64,000 bases of DNA from Hexactinellida sp. DTS-2022. Its lineage: Eukaryota; Porifera; Hexactinellida. The stretch covers positions 9,290,501 through 9,354,500 of the forward strand of contig JAPNXP010000001.1 of NCBI GenBank assembly GCA_028753945.1. Direction: 5' to 3'. The notes beneath the pieces are model-generated. The model was not told the DNA's origin. It was given only the letters and a program-made list of their open reading frames with translations, and ran no database searches. The translations under genes were made by a program, and so were the position numbers. The first letter of the stretch is position 1, and every line of letters begins with the position of its first letter. Shown piece after piece: positions 45,842 through 56,409 of this stretch.

Positions 45842-48241
45842 TTAAAAAGCATGGAATAATTTCATTAAAACTGTTTTCATATTATCTTGTTCTAAGATAT
45901 CTTCTTTGGATTGGAGCAGGTGCCAACAAAAGTATACCATAAATGTACTTTTAAATCTTGTATTATAAACGTCATATAAGCAGTCCTTTCCTTTAGAATA
46001 AACACACAAATCTAAAAGGAAATTATTTTTTTGGACTATCTCTTCGTGGAAAACATAATCTTTGAATAGGGCGACTTTCCCAGTAATGTATTCCAAAAGA
46101 GCGCCAATCTGTACCAGTTTCGTTATCTCATTCGCACCCCTATCGCAGTCAAAGTATTCGAAGAATGGTTGCTTATCTACTGAACCAGTGATGTTAGCTT
46201 TAAGAGAATCCCCGGAATTGTCTTCCAAAAAGAGTGTTATCCCATTATTTCCAGAAAAATTTATCTAGACAAAATAGTTCTCGTTAATTAGAGTGAACAG
46301 AATCACAATCTGTTAGTAAATACAGTATAATTAATGTAATTACGATATCATAACATGTATTAATAATCTCTAAAAAATAAATTATTCATAATTTATCAGA
46401 GTTGCAAGCTAACTTAATAATTTCGGCTAAAAATAAATTATTCATAATTTATCAGAATAGTTGATGAGTACAAGCTAACTTAATAATTCCGGCTAAAAAT
46501 AAATAATTCATAATTTATGAGAAGAGTTGATGAGTACAGCTAACTTAATAATTCCGGGTAAAAAATAAATAATTTATAATTTATCAGAAGAGTAGATGAG
46601 TTCAGCCAACTCGGTATATCTGTGTATAGGACAATGTGGTATACAGCTGGGACAACAACATTTTGTACTGAACCAACAAGCTAGAGCTAAAAAGGACCTC
46701 GTGGATGAACCAATTATTCTGATTGATTCTGAAAACAAAGTACTAAGACGGGCATGCGAGTCGCTGGGGGTTTACGAGAGCCGCAGCAGATCTGGCTTGT
46801 TGGAAGAGAGGAATGTGATCAGCAGCAGCAGAGGGGGCTGCGGTAACAACTGGGCAATGGGGTATCTGATGGGGAGGGAGCCCTTCAGGGAAGAGGGGAC
46901 ATTCTCTAGCCGCTGGACTCTCGGCGAGAGGATCCTCGAGTCTGTCAGGAGGTCAGTGGAGAAACTAGACACACGAGGCACGACTGTGTTATTCCACAGT
47001 CTGGGAGGAGGGACGGGATCTGGCTTGGGGTCTCACGTACTGGAGCTGCTCCGAGAGGAATATCCCAGAGCGCGGCTCCACTCAGTGGCGGTGCTGCCTG
47101 ACCCGGCCGGGGAGTCTCCTCTACAGCACTACAACTCTCTTCTGTCCCTGGCTTGCATTCAGGAGTGCACTGACTCCTGTCTCTTGCTGTATAACGACGG
47201 ATTAGGGACCCATACCAACCAAGAAGTGTATACTATCCACGATGTTAACGCTAAGTTCACAAGTAACATGTGTGGGCTGTATAGCCCCGCCTCTCCTCTG
47301 CATGACAGCACGCCACAAACCCAAAGTATCCTAGCGTACTTGTCCCCGGACACCAGCCACAAGTTCTTCTCTATCCACCAGATCTCCAGCAGCACCGGCG
47401 CCCCTGCCCGCCTCCTAAAGCAGCTGGTCACACAGAGACTCTCCGCTAGACACAGCCTCACCGCCTACAGTGCCGCATTAGTGGTAAGGGGAGTGAGCAG
47501 TGCTAACTGTGAGCTGGCGTATCCTCAGATCAGAGACCAGATTAACCGCCTGTCCTACCCCACACAAGCTGCAAATAGGACAGTGCCCATATCCCACTCT
47601 GAAAACAGTTTCCCTTGCGACGGACGGGTCAGTGTAACTCTGGGACTGAATAGCTCTTTGGAAAGTGAGCTCTTCCAGCGAGTGAGGACTAGCTGCTCAG
47701 CTCTCCTCTCGCACAGAGCATATCTGCACTGGTACGAGAGATACGGAGTCAAAGAAGACAGGTTTCTACAAAGTTTAGAAGTATTAAGTGAATTGAATGT
47801 GCAGTATTCATAAATTAAATGGAAATTTAAATTCTCCATTTCGGGCATTCTTTATGGCAGATATAAATTAATGTTATGGAAATTAAAGCTAAAGGAAACC
47901 TAAAATTGATAAAAATTGTCTATAACTCTCCTTATATAGAGTCTACATTGTTGTCCTAAATAAATAAAGTAGTTGATCAAAAGTGTAACAAATATTTGTG
48001 AAACAACACTAGTGTATAATGTATTCGATCATTTAACGAGACTCCTCATAAGGTATAATAGCTGTACCTTGGATAGCTCCTTGGGATGTACATCTACCAG
48101 TTTAGCAAGAATCCTGTGAGTACCTCCGCCACACCCCAGTACGTGTTTAATTGTAGAAGTTTTAATATCCTTACAGGCGGACCCTACTATCTCTGTTATA
48201 ATTACTTCTCTCTGATTCATTGATAAGCTCCTCTCCAGCAT
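45842..48241 (-). CDS. Unrecognised minus-strand gene, two-exon model, hosting delta-tubulin in its intron
   Basis: The first exon, 48241-48068 (58 codons, MLERSLSMNQREVIITEIVG...), ends at a donor AAG|GTACAG in phase 0. The last exon, 46264-45842, is preceded by the acceptor TTTTGTCTAG and is open in phase 0 for 140 residues (INFSGNNGITLFLEDNSGDS...). It has no ATG of its own that would explain the upstream conserved-looking residues, so it needs an upstream exon. Joined, the protein is 198 residues, soluble and leucine-rich at the C-terminus, with no known domain recognised. The intron of 1803 bp contains the opposite-strand delta-tubulin gene. If the two exons belong to different genes, each is partial. 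Confidence 0.5.
46374..46595 (+). repeat. Tandem repeats (about 65 bp) built from the delta-tubulin start region
   Basis: Three copies of AAAAATAAATTATTCATAAT followed by TTTATCAGA..., GTTGATGAGTACAGCTAACT and TTAATAATTCCGG run up to the gene. The gene's own start reads in the same register, with GTAGATGAGTTCAGCCAACT. The repeats are decayed duplicates of leader plus start codon. The upstream ATGs run into stops within a few codons. Confidence 0.85.
46596..47813 (+). CDS. TUBD1: Delta-tubulin
   Basis: A single exon of 405 residues, somewhat shorter than human TUBD1 (453). Tubulin GTP-binding motifs are present: GQCGIQLGQQ at 12-21, GCGNNWAMGY at 81-90 and the glycine-rich T4 loop GGGTGSGLG at about 137-145. 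The C-terminal block HRAYLHWYERYGVKEDRFLQS matches the delta-tubulin signature (SKAYIHQYTKFGIEEEDFLDS-like) and not alpha, beta or gamma. The acidic tail of alpha/beta tubulins is absent. Delta-tubulin is needed for triplet microtubules in centrioles and basal bodies. The start at 46596 aligns with the family N-terminus, and tandem repeats of the leader precede it. It lies within the intron of a minus-strand gene model. Confidence 0.85.
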   Translation: MSSANSVYLCIGQCGIQLGQQHFVLNQQARAKKDLVDEPIILIDSENKVLRRACESLGVYESRSRSGLLEERNVISSSRGGCGNNWAMGYLMGREPFREEGTFSSRWTLGERILESVRRSVEKLDTRGTTVLFHSLGGGTGSGLGSHVLELLREEYPRARLHSVAVLPDPAGESPLQHYNSLLSLACIQECTDSCLLLYNDGLGTHTNQEVYTIHDVNAKFTSNMCGLYSPASPLHDSTPQTQSILAYLSPDTSHKFFSIHQISSSTGAPARLLKQLVTQRLSARHSLTAYSAALVVRGVSSANCELAYPQIRDQINRLSYPTQAANRTVPISHSENSFPCDGRVSVTLGLNSSLESELFQRVRTSCSALLSHRAYLHWYERYGVKEDRFLQSLEVLSELNVQYS

Positions 48242-48859
48242 ACCTAAAGTTTGAATAATGCAATACTCATGTTTCCTACGCTATTTTAGTTATTACATAG
48301 GGGGAGTGGTTGACTTCAAAGAGATTGAGGAACTAATTAATAATATTCCTGACTCTAATAGAAAAATGTTTGCATAATTGTTCCAAGATCCAAATCATTA
48401 ATTTAATACCTTTACAACGCTTAGAAATTATTAAAAATGATTTATATTTAATTATATAAGATAGTAATATGTTTTTTAGACCTCATATATTTAAACAACC
48501 CTGATTATTAAACCCAAATACAACTCAAAGCAGACACCGCGACGCCCACATAGTCAAGGCCTGACTATACACTGCGTAGTCTCATTAATTAATTAACAGC
48601 TATTATCATAGCAGACAAATGCTAATATCATAATTTTCTTCATTTTTCGTATTTTAATTAATTAATGTTTAATACTCTGAAAGAAATACATAATTCGATG
48701 ACAAAAGTACTAAATATCCTGACTGCATCTACTCGTTTGGATGCAACAGAGGAAAGAAAGATATACCTTTATGAATCGAGATAATGCAACAAACAGCTAA
48801 ACAAATCCGGTTAAATGTAAATGATACCCCAGGGGGTCTGTTTACAATAGTATAATATC

Positions 48860-49400
48860 ATTTTAATAAGTGGATGTAATAAAGACGGATACAGACTGTT
48901 TAATTAAGATTGTTTTGTGTATTGGAAAATGCATTTTCAGTGTGTTTGGTTGGTGTGTGAGTTTGTGTGTGTTTGTTTGCCCGGATTGTATTAAAGTGAT
49001 AGGGGAATAAAAACCGCATTTATATTTGAGATAGACTAACTTCCAAATGTTATAATAGGTCAATAAGTATGCTGATTTCGAATTTCGCATTAAAATTTAA
49101 AATGTAAATATTTACTCTTGTTATTTACAAAAAATGTTAAACAAATTCATGAAAATTTATAATGAACTTAAGAGGCTAGCTTCCAACGGGGTATTATAGG
49201 TAAACAGGCATGCTGAATTCGAATTTTGCATTTACAACTAAATAATATAAATATTTATTGTTGTTATTTACAAAAATAGGCAACATAATCTGTTAAAATT
49301 CAGAAAGAAAATCCAATGTTAGATAAAGTAAACAAGTATGCTAAGACCGCGTAGCGGTTGAGTTATCCGTCGCGAAGCGACGGATACTACGGGAATTTAT
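48860..49400 (-). repeat. Dispersed repeat, inverse copy of the interior of the hAT at 26.1-26.6 kb
   Basis: Read on the minus strand it carries CAATCCGGGCAAACAAACAC, a GGTAAACA/TTTGTTTACC pattern, GCATACTTGTTTACC and a GTCGCTTCGCGAC block, in the same order as 26060-26650. CAATCCGGACAAACAAACAA is the match there. It appears non-coding. Confidence 0.6.
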
Positions 49401-49983
49401 AAAATGACCCGCAATAATAATTGAATTAAATTACTCTAATTACATTGATTAAAGAAGTTCAGCTGCTCATTAAATTTTCATTACCAACGGTAATCTAGGG
49501 AAGTTTTCAACCACAACCTTTATTGGGAACTGAATTAACTGTTATGTTAATTGGTTGATAGTATCTATAGATTAGTTAAGTGAGTTTCTAGTTGGCTGTG
49601 TTGTTCCAGTACTAATAAACTTTTGGTGTCTACAGATTTGAGAATCAAGGTGCAACTGATGGTTGTAGGTTCTTAATGAGTAGGCTTAAACATGGCGAAA
49701 CCAATCAGAAATCAACTCACCATTTCTATAAGTGCTTACGTATTCAGCGTTCGAGGGATGTGAGGATATCGGTGATAAATTATAAAATTTGAAAAGTATT
49801 CTAACTACATAAAATTTCATAATATGTTCCAGTACGTCCTAGTACAAGATGTGAAATTTCGGTAGCGCTGGAAAAAACAACTTGTAGCTTTTCAGCTTGT
49901 AAGAATAGACACGACTGTCTAATGGGCAATATGCGTGGATTTGCTGTCTAACAAATATTTTAACCCAGACTACTAGTATTCTT

Positions 49984-50472
49984 CAGGGTTGCCAATCTAA
50001 TCCAATGAGAATCAGATCGATTGGGAACTGATTTTTCTTGATTTTCTCAACTTTCTAATATTTTATGTATGTAATCATCAACTACTATGAATAGCTTATC
50101 CTATCTCTGATCAAACGGTTAATCTAGACTAAACTTTACTTTGTGTTCTTCCATACATCAGAGTTATAATTATTTCACATTGCTCGAAGAATTGTTCATG
50201 GTGCATGGTGGACGGGACTTAATTGAACAAAAGCTAAGTTGACTAATTCATGGAAAGGCTAATAGTAATGATTAATTATATTGGCTATATCTTAATTAAT
50301 TAGATGTGTATAAATTCGCATTGAAATAGAATATCATTCGCTTCCGTATACAAAAGATGTGACGATCGAGAAATATTGAACAAAAATCCAGATCCGTCAA
50401 TGTAAATCCATTCGATGAGAACTTATGGTAATTCAATTCAGCGATCGATAATCGATTGGATTGGGATCTCTG
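49984..50472. mobile_element. Element with CAGGGTTGCCAATC end, 489 bp
   Basis: The left CAGGGTTGCCAATCTAATCC and the inverse of the right, CAGAGATCCCAATCCAATCG, are related. GCGATCGATAATCGATTGG near the right end matches the truncated copy at 34.7 kb. Confidence 0.5.
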
Positions 50473-50665
50473 CTATCATATAAATGCAGGGTGTAAGAAG
50501 AATGTGGGAGGATTTCCAATAAATTTCTCAAATTTCTATGAACAAATAGGTCACGTTAAGAGGGTGGGGGAGGTTAGATTACAGGGCTAGACTTGTGGAG
50601 GTTCGCCTACGGTACTTTAATTAGCAGATTGCGTACAATTTACATAGTTTATATTTCTAATTTAG

Positions 50666-51084
50666 GGCACCCATTAATTCAATCAGATCTTTATGCAGAC
50701 GAGGAATTCTTCATTATTGATACGGTAAGTCTTATAACAAATTAAATGTGCCATTAGTTACTATAGAAATAATTATAATACAATTATCTATAGTGTTCTT
50801 ACTGCTACTTCCTGAGATGCAAGCTATCACAGCACCAGTATATACCGGTGAATTTCTAGCTGCCCTGTAATTACTATTCAAATGTTTATGTCCCTACAGG
50901 AAAGATTCTTATTGGAGATGATATATTATGTAATTACATAATTAACAAAACATACAAAAATTCTACCTCAGACAATGTACTTATGAGCCTCTCTATAGGA
51001 GACGGCCGTCAGTTTTTGTGCGGATATTTGAACAGCGAATTTCGAGTTTATTCTACGGGATTACGGTATAATTTACTAGTCTAA
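50666..51084 (+). CDS. Small-exon gene fragment (three exons in compatible phase)
   Basis: Exon 50666-50724 (HPLIQSDLYADEEFFIIDT, acceptor TTCTAATTTAG, donor ACG|GTAAGT), a 31-bp mini-exon at 50817-50847 (MQAITAPVYT) and exon 50900-51084 (GKILIGDDILCNYIINKTYK... then SIGDGRQFLCGYLNSEFRVY) join in one frame, ending in TAA at 51082-51084 or spliced at 51065. The last exon resembles a beta-propeller strand pattern (LMSLSIGDGRQFLCGYLNSE), but no family is assigned. No start codon was found, so at least one upstream exon is missing. Its splice sites are good but the exons are short, so it may be a decaying copy. Confidence 0.45.
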
Positions 51085-51696
51085 TACATACATACGTGTA
51101 CATACACAAATATTAATTGTGTTTTATTAACAGTATAAATAAATCCCTAAATTTAATAATTGTGAATTAAAAATAGTCATGTAAGTTTGCATGGAAGATT
51201 GACATACGTGTATACGTATATGAAAGTTATAGTAATACATACCTTGGAATGTTAAAATGATAATACTATATACTGTATTAGTCTGTACGTATATATCATG
51301 GTCATTATATCAAATATTATCAAATACTGTTTTGTGCTAAATCCAATCCGTTTGTCTGCTATTCGGAGGAACATTTATGGGAGGTTTAAGCGGTTTCACT
51401 GTAAATCAAAATATAGTTAGGTCCACGTCCGCTTGTTGTAAACAATTTTCGTCTGTTTAATATTACATTTTATATTATGAACAAGCCCTATGATCCCTAT
51501 TTAATAACTTACATTGGTTTGGATTTCAAATATTATGAATAATCACAAAAAAGGAACCTTTAACTAACTAAATATTTCGTGTCCATTTTCTCGGTGCAGA
51601 ATAGATTATACGAGTCCTGGGTATATATTCTGTGAAAAATGTTAAATGTTAATTTGATAAATACAAAAAGGAGCGCAAATATATCGACTCTATTTC
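51085..51696. other. AT-rich gap with part of a CAGTCAGGT-family MITE
   Basis: At about 51405-51530 TTTCACTGTAAA and GGTCCACGTCCGCTTGTTGT, GAACAAGCCCTATGATCCC and ACTTACATTGGTTTGG match the family seen at 10283-10478. No gene is seen. Confidence 0.5.
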
Positions 51697-51700
51697 TTAA

Positions 51701-52796
51701 GCCCACCATACACGATGCAAAATTGTTGCACGCAACAAGGTAACATACACGGTGCAACAATGTTGCAAGCAAAATGTTGCCTGCAACACAATTTTCGTGC
51801 GACAAGTTGCATGCAACATTTATTTTAGTGCAACATTGTTGCATGGAAATTACTCAATACACGTGGTAAAAATATTATTTTAAATCAGATTCAGTACTAT
51901 ACGTATAATCCCAATAGATTTGTTATTCCCTATTCATTATTGTGGATAAAACACACGTTGTCGTTTCCGCATTCAAATTATTATACTTCGCCGGAGGAAA
52001 TTGCATTTGATCAGTCAACGCAAATTGAGATCTCATGGGTTAAGCTTAGATTGGATCAAAATCGGGAGACGGAAAGTGCATTTCATCTATTGATGAAATA
52101 AATTTTTTAGTTGACACATCCAGTTATAGAAATTTCGTAAGGATGGATCGTCTATCCAGTGGTAATTAATTAATTAATAATTATCATAAGGTATAGCCAT
52201 TTTTGGTATTCTTAGTTAGAACTAGATATCTATATATTCATCCAAACCTCCTTTACTCGGGCACTGTTGTCCGGAGGCTGCCCATAACTAGAATTTACCC
52301 GGATCTTAGAAATATAATGATTAGTACATGTGCAACCCCAAAGTGTCTAATCCATATTTTCTAGATTCATTCAAAAATTAAAAAAACGTCGTTAACGGGT
52401 CGTGGATAATTTAAGATGTGTAGTATTTCTAGGAAAAGAATATGCAGCAATACGATCAGTGTTATCAAAACCGTGCTCAAAATTATAATATATACATTTG
52501 TGTTCGCATCATAGGTGGCTTGATTAAGGGTACTGAGAAAGTAAGTAGGAAATTAAATAAGTACACTAGAAAAGAACATGTGAATTTTTCAATTGTTTTG
52601 AGTAGGTTAAAAATGCAAACGAAAATAATCTGAAAAATATGTACTGAATTTCCATATTTTCGTGCAACAATGTTGCAAGAAAATAGAACATGTCAAATTT
52701 CCATGAAACATGTTGCATGCAACAATATTGCGTGCAATAGTCAACATACACGATGCAACAGTTGCATGCAACTTTGTTGCATCGTGTATGGTGGGC
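51701..52796. mobile_element. TTAA-flanked non-autonomous element, 1096 bp
   Basis: The ends GCCCACCATACACGATGCAA and TTGCATCGTGTATGGTGGGC are perfect inverse repeats, and TTAA flanks both (51697-51700, 52797-52800). TTAA duplication is typical of piggyBac. Subterminal TTGCATGCAAC and TTGCAACA-like palindromes cluster within 150 bp of each end. No transposase was found. A related right end lies near 16950 (GGTGCATGGTGGGCTTAA). Confidence 0.82.
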
Positions 52797-52800
52797 TTAA

Positions 52801-53316
52801 TGAGCATGAGCGGGAGTACGCTCCTTTTGAATTTATGACCTGAAATGAGAGCTCATTTTTGTAATATGAAGCGCGGAGCGAGAGTGCGTATAAAAATCGA
52901 GGAGAACTCCATGCACTATATTTATACCACGTAAACATCTAGGCGCCTCGTTCTTGATATAGAGGGGTACTCAAACCATGCTCGCTCGATAAATTATCTA
53001 AAAATACTCAAGAGAAATTTCCAGGCTTATCCGGTATAATTCAACATAATAAATTAGTCACAGTAGAACCTGCATAATCTGGAATGCATCAGAACAGACA
53101 CTTTTTGCTTATCCCAATGAGCGTCGGACTAAGCATTAGAGCCTGCATAATCCGACAATTTCCCTATCCCAAATGTGTCGGAAAGAAATAGGTTACAGGG
53201 CATTCGTCTGCAATAACACTTGCAAGCAGGTAAGTAATAATAATGAATGCTTTCAGAATAAATATAAATAGAGTAGTTGGCACGTGTTAAGTGTGTTGAA
53301 GGGTAGTAGGGTAGTC
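52801..53316. other. WDR88 3' flank with MITE relics
   Basis: CAGTAGAACCTGCATAATCT at about 53062 and GCCTGCATAATCCGACAATT at about 53143 are two copies of a CAGTAGAACC-type left end, so fragments of two elements overlap here. No coding sequence is seen. Confidence 0.55.
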
Positions 53317-54381
53317 CTACATAGTGAATAACGCCTGAGATGGAGTTTTCATCCGACAGAAGACACACGTCTTATTGGTATCAGTCTCTGTATCCTGAGC
53401 AGAGAGAGAGAACTCTTTCCCGCAGAGCTCGCACTTGACAAGATTGATACCAAGCGTCTTCTTCTGGTCCAGGAACATCGGAATAGTGTCCCTATTCTTT
53501 ATGTCCCACGCGTGGAGCAGCCCGTCTGCGTCCACTGAGACCAGCGCCGTCCCGTCTCCGTTAATACAGCAGTCATTAACCCACGCGTCGTGACCGCGCA
53601 GCATGAGCATAGGCTTGCCGGAGGTCTGGGAGAGGTCCCACACGCAGACACACATGTCGTAGCCACAGGATACAAACAGCTGGTTGTTAGCTGCGAAATG
53701 TGTCGCGGACACGCAACCTTCGTGTTTCAGGAAGTTGGTAGGTCCATGCTTCCTGAAGGATCCAGCCTTCAGGTCCCAGAGCTTAACTGACTTGTCCCAG
53801 GAAGCGGTGACTAGCAGTCGAGCGTCCGGAGACAGGTCGCAGGAGGTAACTGCGTTAATGTGGCTCTCTATGTTCAACAGTCTCTTGCAGGTCCTTATGT
53901 CCCACACCCTCACCTTACGGTCCATAGAAGTGCTGACCAACACCTCGCCACAAGAAGACACCCTCACACAAGTGATGCTGTTGTCGTGAGCTTTGAACTC
54001 GAACACCTTACCTCTCAGTCGGCAGTCGAACCCGCGGAGCCACGTGTCGTCACAAGCAGAAGTCACCAGGCCCCTCTCTGCGTTCCCGTCACACCCCAGA
54101 ACTATCCGGTCGTGGGACTGCGACCAGGTGACCTCCCCTCTCGCGGCGTCCCACAGCGACAGGCTGTGGTCCCAGGACCCAGTCAGGAAACTAGCGTCCG
54201 TGAAGGCGCGGGAACAGCTGACGGAGTCTTTGTGGTGGTAATTAGAGAAATCGAAACCTCTTTTTTCAACATTCCAAATGCCGACTAGCCCCTCGCCATC
54301 GCCTAGCACCACCTGTTTCTCCCCACTGAGGTAGTGACACGTGTTGAGAGACTCCTTGCTCACTCTTAACGCACTCAGCAT
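53317..54381 (-). CDS. WDR88: WD40 protein with C-terminal Cys4 motif, WDR88-like
   Basis: A single exon of 354 residues. About seven WD40 blades are visible, with GH...WD spacing: SGSWDHSLSLWD-like, SMDRKVRVWDIRTC, TASWDKSVKLWDLK, CGYDMCVCVWDLSQ, SVDADGLLHAWDIK. After the propeller, VKCELCGKEFSLS...CVFCRMKTP is a CxxC...CxxC zinc-knuckle-like tail. Vertebrate WDR88 ends with the same arrangement, including an IPMFLDQKKTLGINL-like linker. Its function is poorly known, and a centriole or ciliary role is only a guess. The ATG at 54379-54381 is preceded in frame by a stop at about 54430 and no acceptor, supporting this start. It is adjacent to other minus-strand genes but 1.1 kb from the next. 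Confidence 0.82.
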   Translation of the reverse strand: MLSALRVSKESLNTCHYLSGEKQVVLGDGEGLVGIWNVEKRGFDFSNYHHKDSVSCSRAFTDASFLTGSWDHSLSLWDAARGEVTWSQSHDRIVLGCDGNAERGLVTSACDDTWLRGFDCRLRGKVFEFKAHDNSITCVRVSSCGEVLVSTSMDRKVRVWDIRTCKRLLNIESHINAVTSCDLSPDARLLVTASWDKSVKLWDLKAGSFRKHGPTNFLKHEGCVSATHFAANNQLFVSCGYDMCVCVWDLSQTSGKPMLMLRGHDAWVNDCCINGDGTALVSVDADGLLHAWDIKNRDTIPMFLDQKKTLGINLVKCELCGKEFSLSAQDTETDTNKTCVFCRMKTPSQALFTM

Positions 54382-55476
54382 AGCACAATCAGTTATATTT
54401 ATAAATAATAAATTTGAGTCAGTTAATGTTTAACAGCTTCGGAATTAAATTGCTGATCAATAGTATCCTTGTGGTTAGATAATAGAGAAGACGAACGTCA
54501 CCCAATTATGGAGAAGGAGGGACACTTGCAGTGAAACTCAATTACGAAACCAAACACAGACTAAACGAATCTATCAGATAATACCTTCTGAGGAATAATG
54601 TTATTTGTTTTAATAATACGGTAGACAATACAGACGGCACTGTAAGCACAAAATCTGTATTATTCTATATAATTAATTATTAATTCATTGTTAAGAAGAA
54701 CATGGATAATAACTTTGAAAATTGAATAAAGGTAAGTATACAAGTTTTAATTATTACAGGGAGCAGCATATACGTACTATACAAATTGTGCATTAGGATT
54801 TTCGATCCAAATTCCAGGATCGTGATCTCATCGATCCTCATCCTTTCTGATCCAGAATACAGACATGAATAACTACTTAAAACTTTTAGAGGGGACTATT
54901 ACGATATTATTAAATGCTAGACATTGTTTTTGTCAATTTAGGATCCTATATTTAGTAATTTATTTACGCATGGAGCGAGCTCAGCTCTTGTTTTACTTTA
55001 AAAAGTAATACAAACTTTCGATATGTTTACTGAGATAGTATAAATCAGTTATGGTACTCTTAGTGCAAGGTTTAAAGAGAAAAGACTATCCTGAGAAGTA
55101 TCTCTGGCTTTGAACTCGAATTATGGATCCAACCCTGTTATGTTAAGGAGGGCTGGTAAATAATAGCTGTTAACAGCTATTATTTACCAGCTGTTAATTA
55201 GTTAACCCGTCATGAAAATGTAATAAGTTGCTAACAGCAGTTAACACTGTTGCTAATTCCTGTCTGTTAATTATTCAATTAGTTCTGTTGAATTCTTGGT
55301 TACTGCGTAATGCAGCAATTAAATTAACACATTAAATTTCAATAAATCTAATTATTTAATAAGTTCGATTGAGTTTAAGAATACACAAAATTCTTTATAA
55401 TTCAATTGGTTTGATTACCCATCGTAGAATCCTATTTAAAAAGTACAAATTATAATCAAATAAGTTCTTGTGTTAC
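54382..55476. other. WDR88 upstream region and palindrome
   Basis: AT-rich, no coding sequence identified apart from the palindrome at 55153-55190. If the gene at 55477-56114 continues, its later exons should be here, but no clear acceptor/open frame pair was recognised. Confidence 0.4.
55153..55190. repeat. Perfect 38-bp palindrome
   Basis: CTGGTAAATAATAGCTGTT is followed immediately by its exact reverse complement, AACAGCTATTATTTACCAG. There is no spacer, so the duplex is fully self-complementary. Confidence 0.95.
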
Positions 55477-56114
55477 CTGGAGGGGTATTAGTGTTGCGAT
55501 GCTCCTGTGTGTTGATACCGCTGAGGTTCAATAGCAGTGAAGAGTTAGAATAAATATGGTCTGTGTTGTCGTAACCTAACACAATTATCGCCATTATTAA
55601 AGCTAGTCATAATTTGTTAAGTTTACTTGAACTTAGGTTAATTGATATAATTATGAATGTATCAATTAATGTCACTAATGTCTTTTGTATTATGTTTATA
55701 TTACCATGCACATTGTATTGCGACCAGATAGTAGAACATAAACCAATTACTTAGTTAATTAGTGCAATTATTATAATTGCCCTAGTGCATTAATTAAGTT
55801 AATTAATTAATTGAGTATATAGTGTGCCGAGTGCTACACAGTATAGAATTACCCGAGTTATGTGACTCCCTGGCCTCTCTCATATTACTATCAGACACAG
55901 CTCTGTTGTTGGAAGAGGGAGAGGGGCTATGAAAACTCCCAACCTCTTTCCTACAGTCTCCGTCGAGAAGACTCTCCCCTATAGAGTCCAGACTCAATTC
56001 GAAGTCAGGAGGCGTTGATACCACGTCTAGCGTGTCCTCCTGTGGCTCAACAGTTGGCTTAAGACTAACTTTCCTCACAACTGAGTATCCCATTTCTGGC
56101 TGACTCATCTCCAA
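55477..56114 (-). CDS. Start of an unrecognised minus-strand gene, two exons
   Basis: Exon 1 (56114-55853) starts ATG and reads MEMSQPEMGYSVVRKVSLKP..., Ser- and acidic-rich, ending at a donor TCG G|GTAATT. Exon 2 (55560-55477; acceptor CAACACAG, donor CCAG|GTAACA) continues in phase as HIYSNSSLLLNLSGINTQEH. Both exons are more GC-rich than the flanks. Together they give about 115 residues and then leave at a donor, so the C-terminus is missing. The sequence is low-complexity with no domain recognised. Read unspliced, exon 1 would stop at 55803. Confidence 0.45.
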
Positions 56115-56409
56115 TGAGTTATCACTACTTATATAGCTAGTAGCTAATTAACACTTACCCAAGTACTAATTGAACCAACGTTATATTATGAACAAAGATT
56201 GAAGTCCCGTTTCCAATATATCATGATGTCTATAATAGCCAGTTGTAATAGCTATATGCTCATTTGTATGGTGCTTTTAATTAAGCTACTACAACGTAGA
56301 AACAAATAAACTAATTGATTCGGAAATAAATAGGAAGATAGCTAGAACTTTTCCTATGCATCAATACCCAATAGAAAATTGATACAAAAGTGTTGGTGGT
56401 GCTATTATG
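56115..56409. other. Spacer between the small gene and PCCB
   Basis: AT-rich, with no feature seen. Confidence 0.4.

Larger units (their letters stand above)
48242..50665. other. AT-rich gap with repeats and one open stretch
   Basis: A repeat copy at 48860-49400 and an element at 49984-50472 are listed separately. At 49636-49770 an acceptor (GTGTCTACAG) is followed by about 45 open codons (FENQGATDGCRFLMSRLKHG...) ending near a possible donor GAT|GTGAGG. It may be an upstream exon of the gene fragment at 50.7 kb, but the phases do not join directly. Confidence 0.35.
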
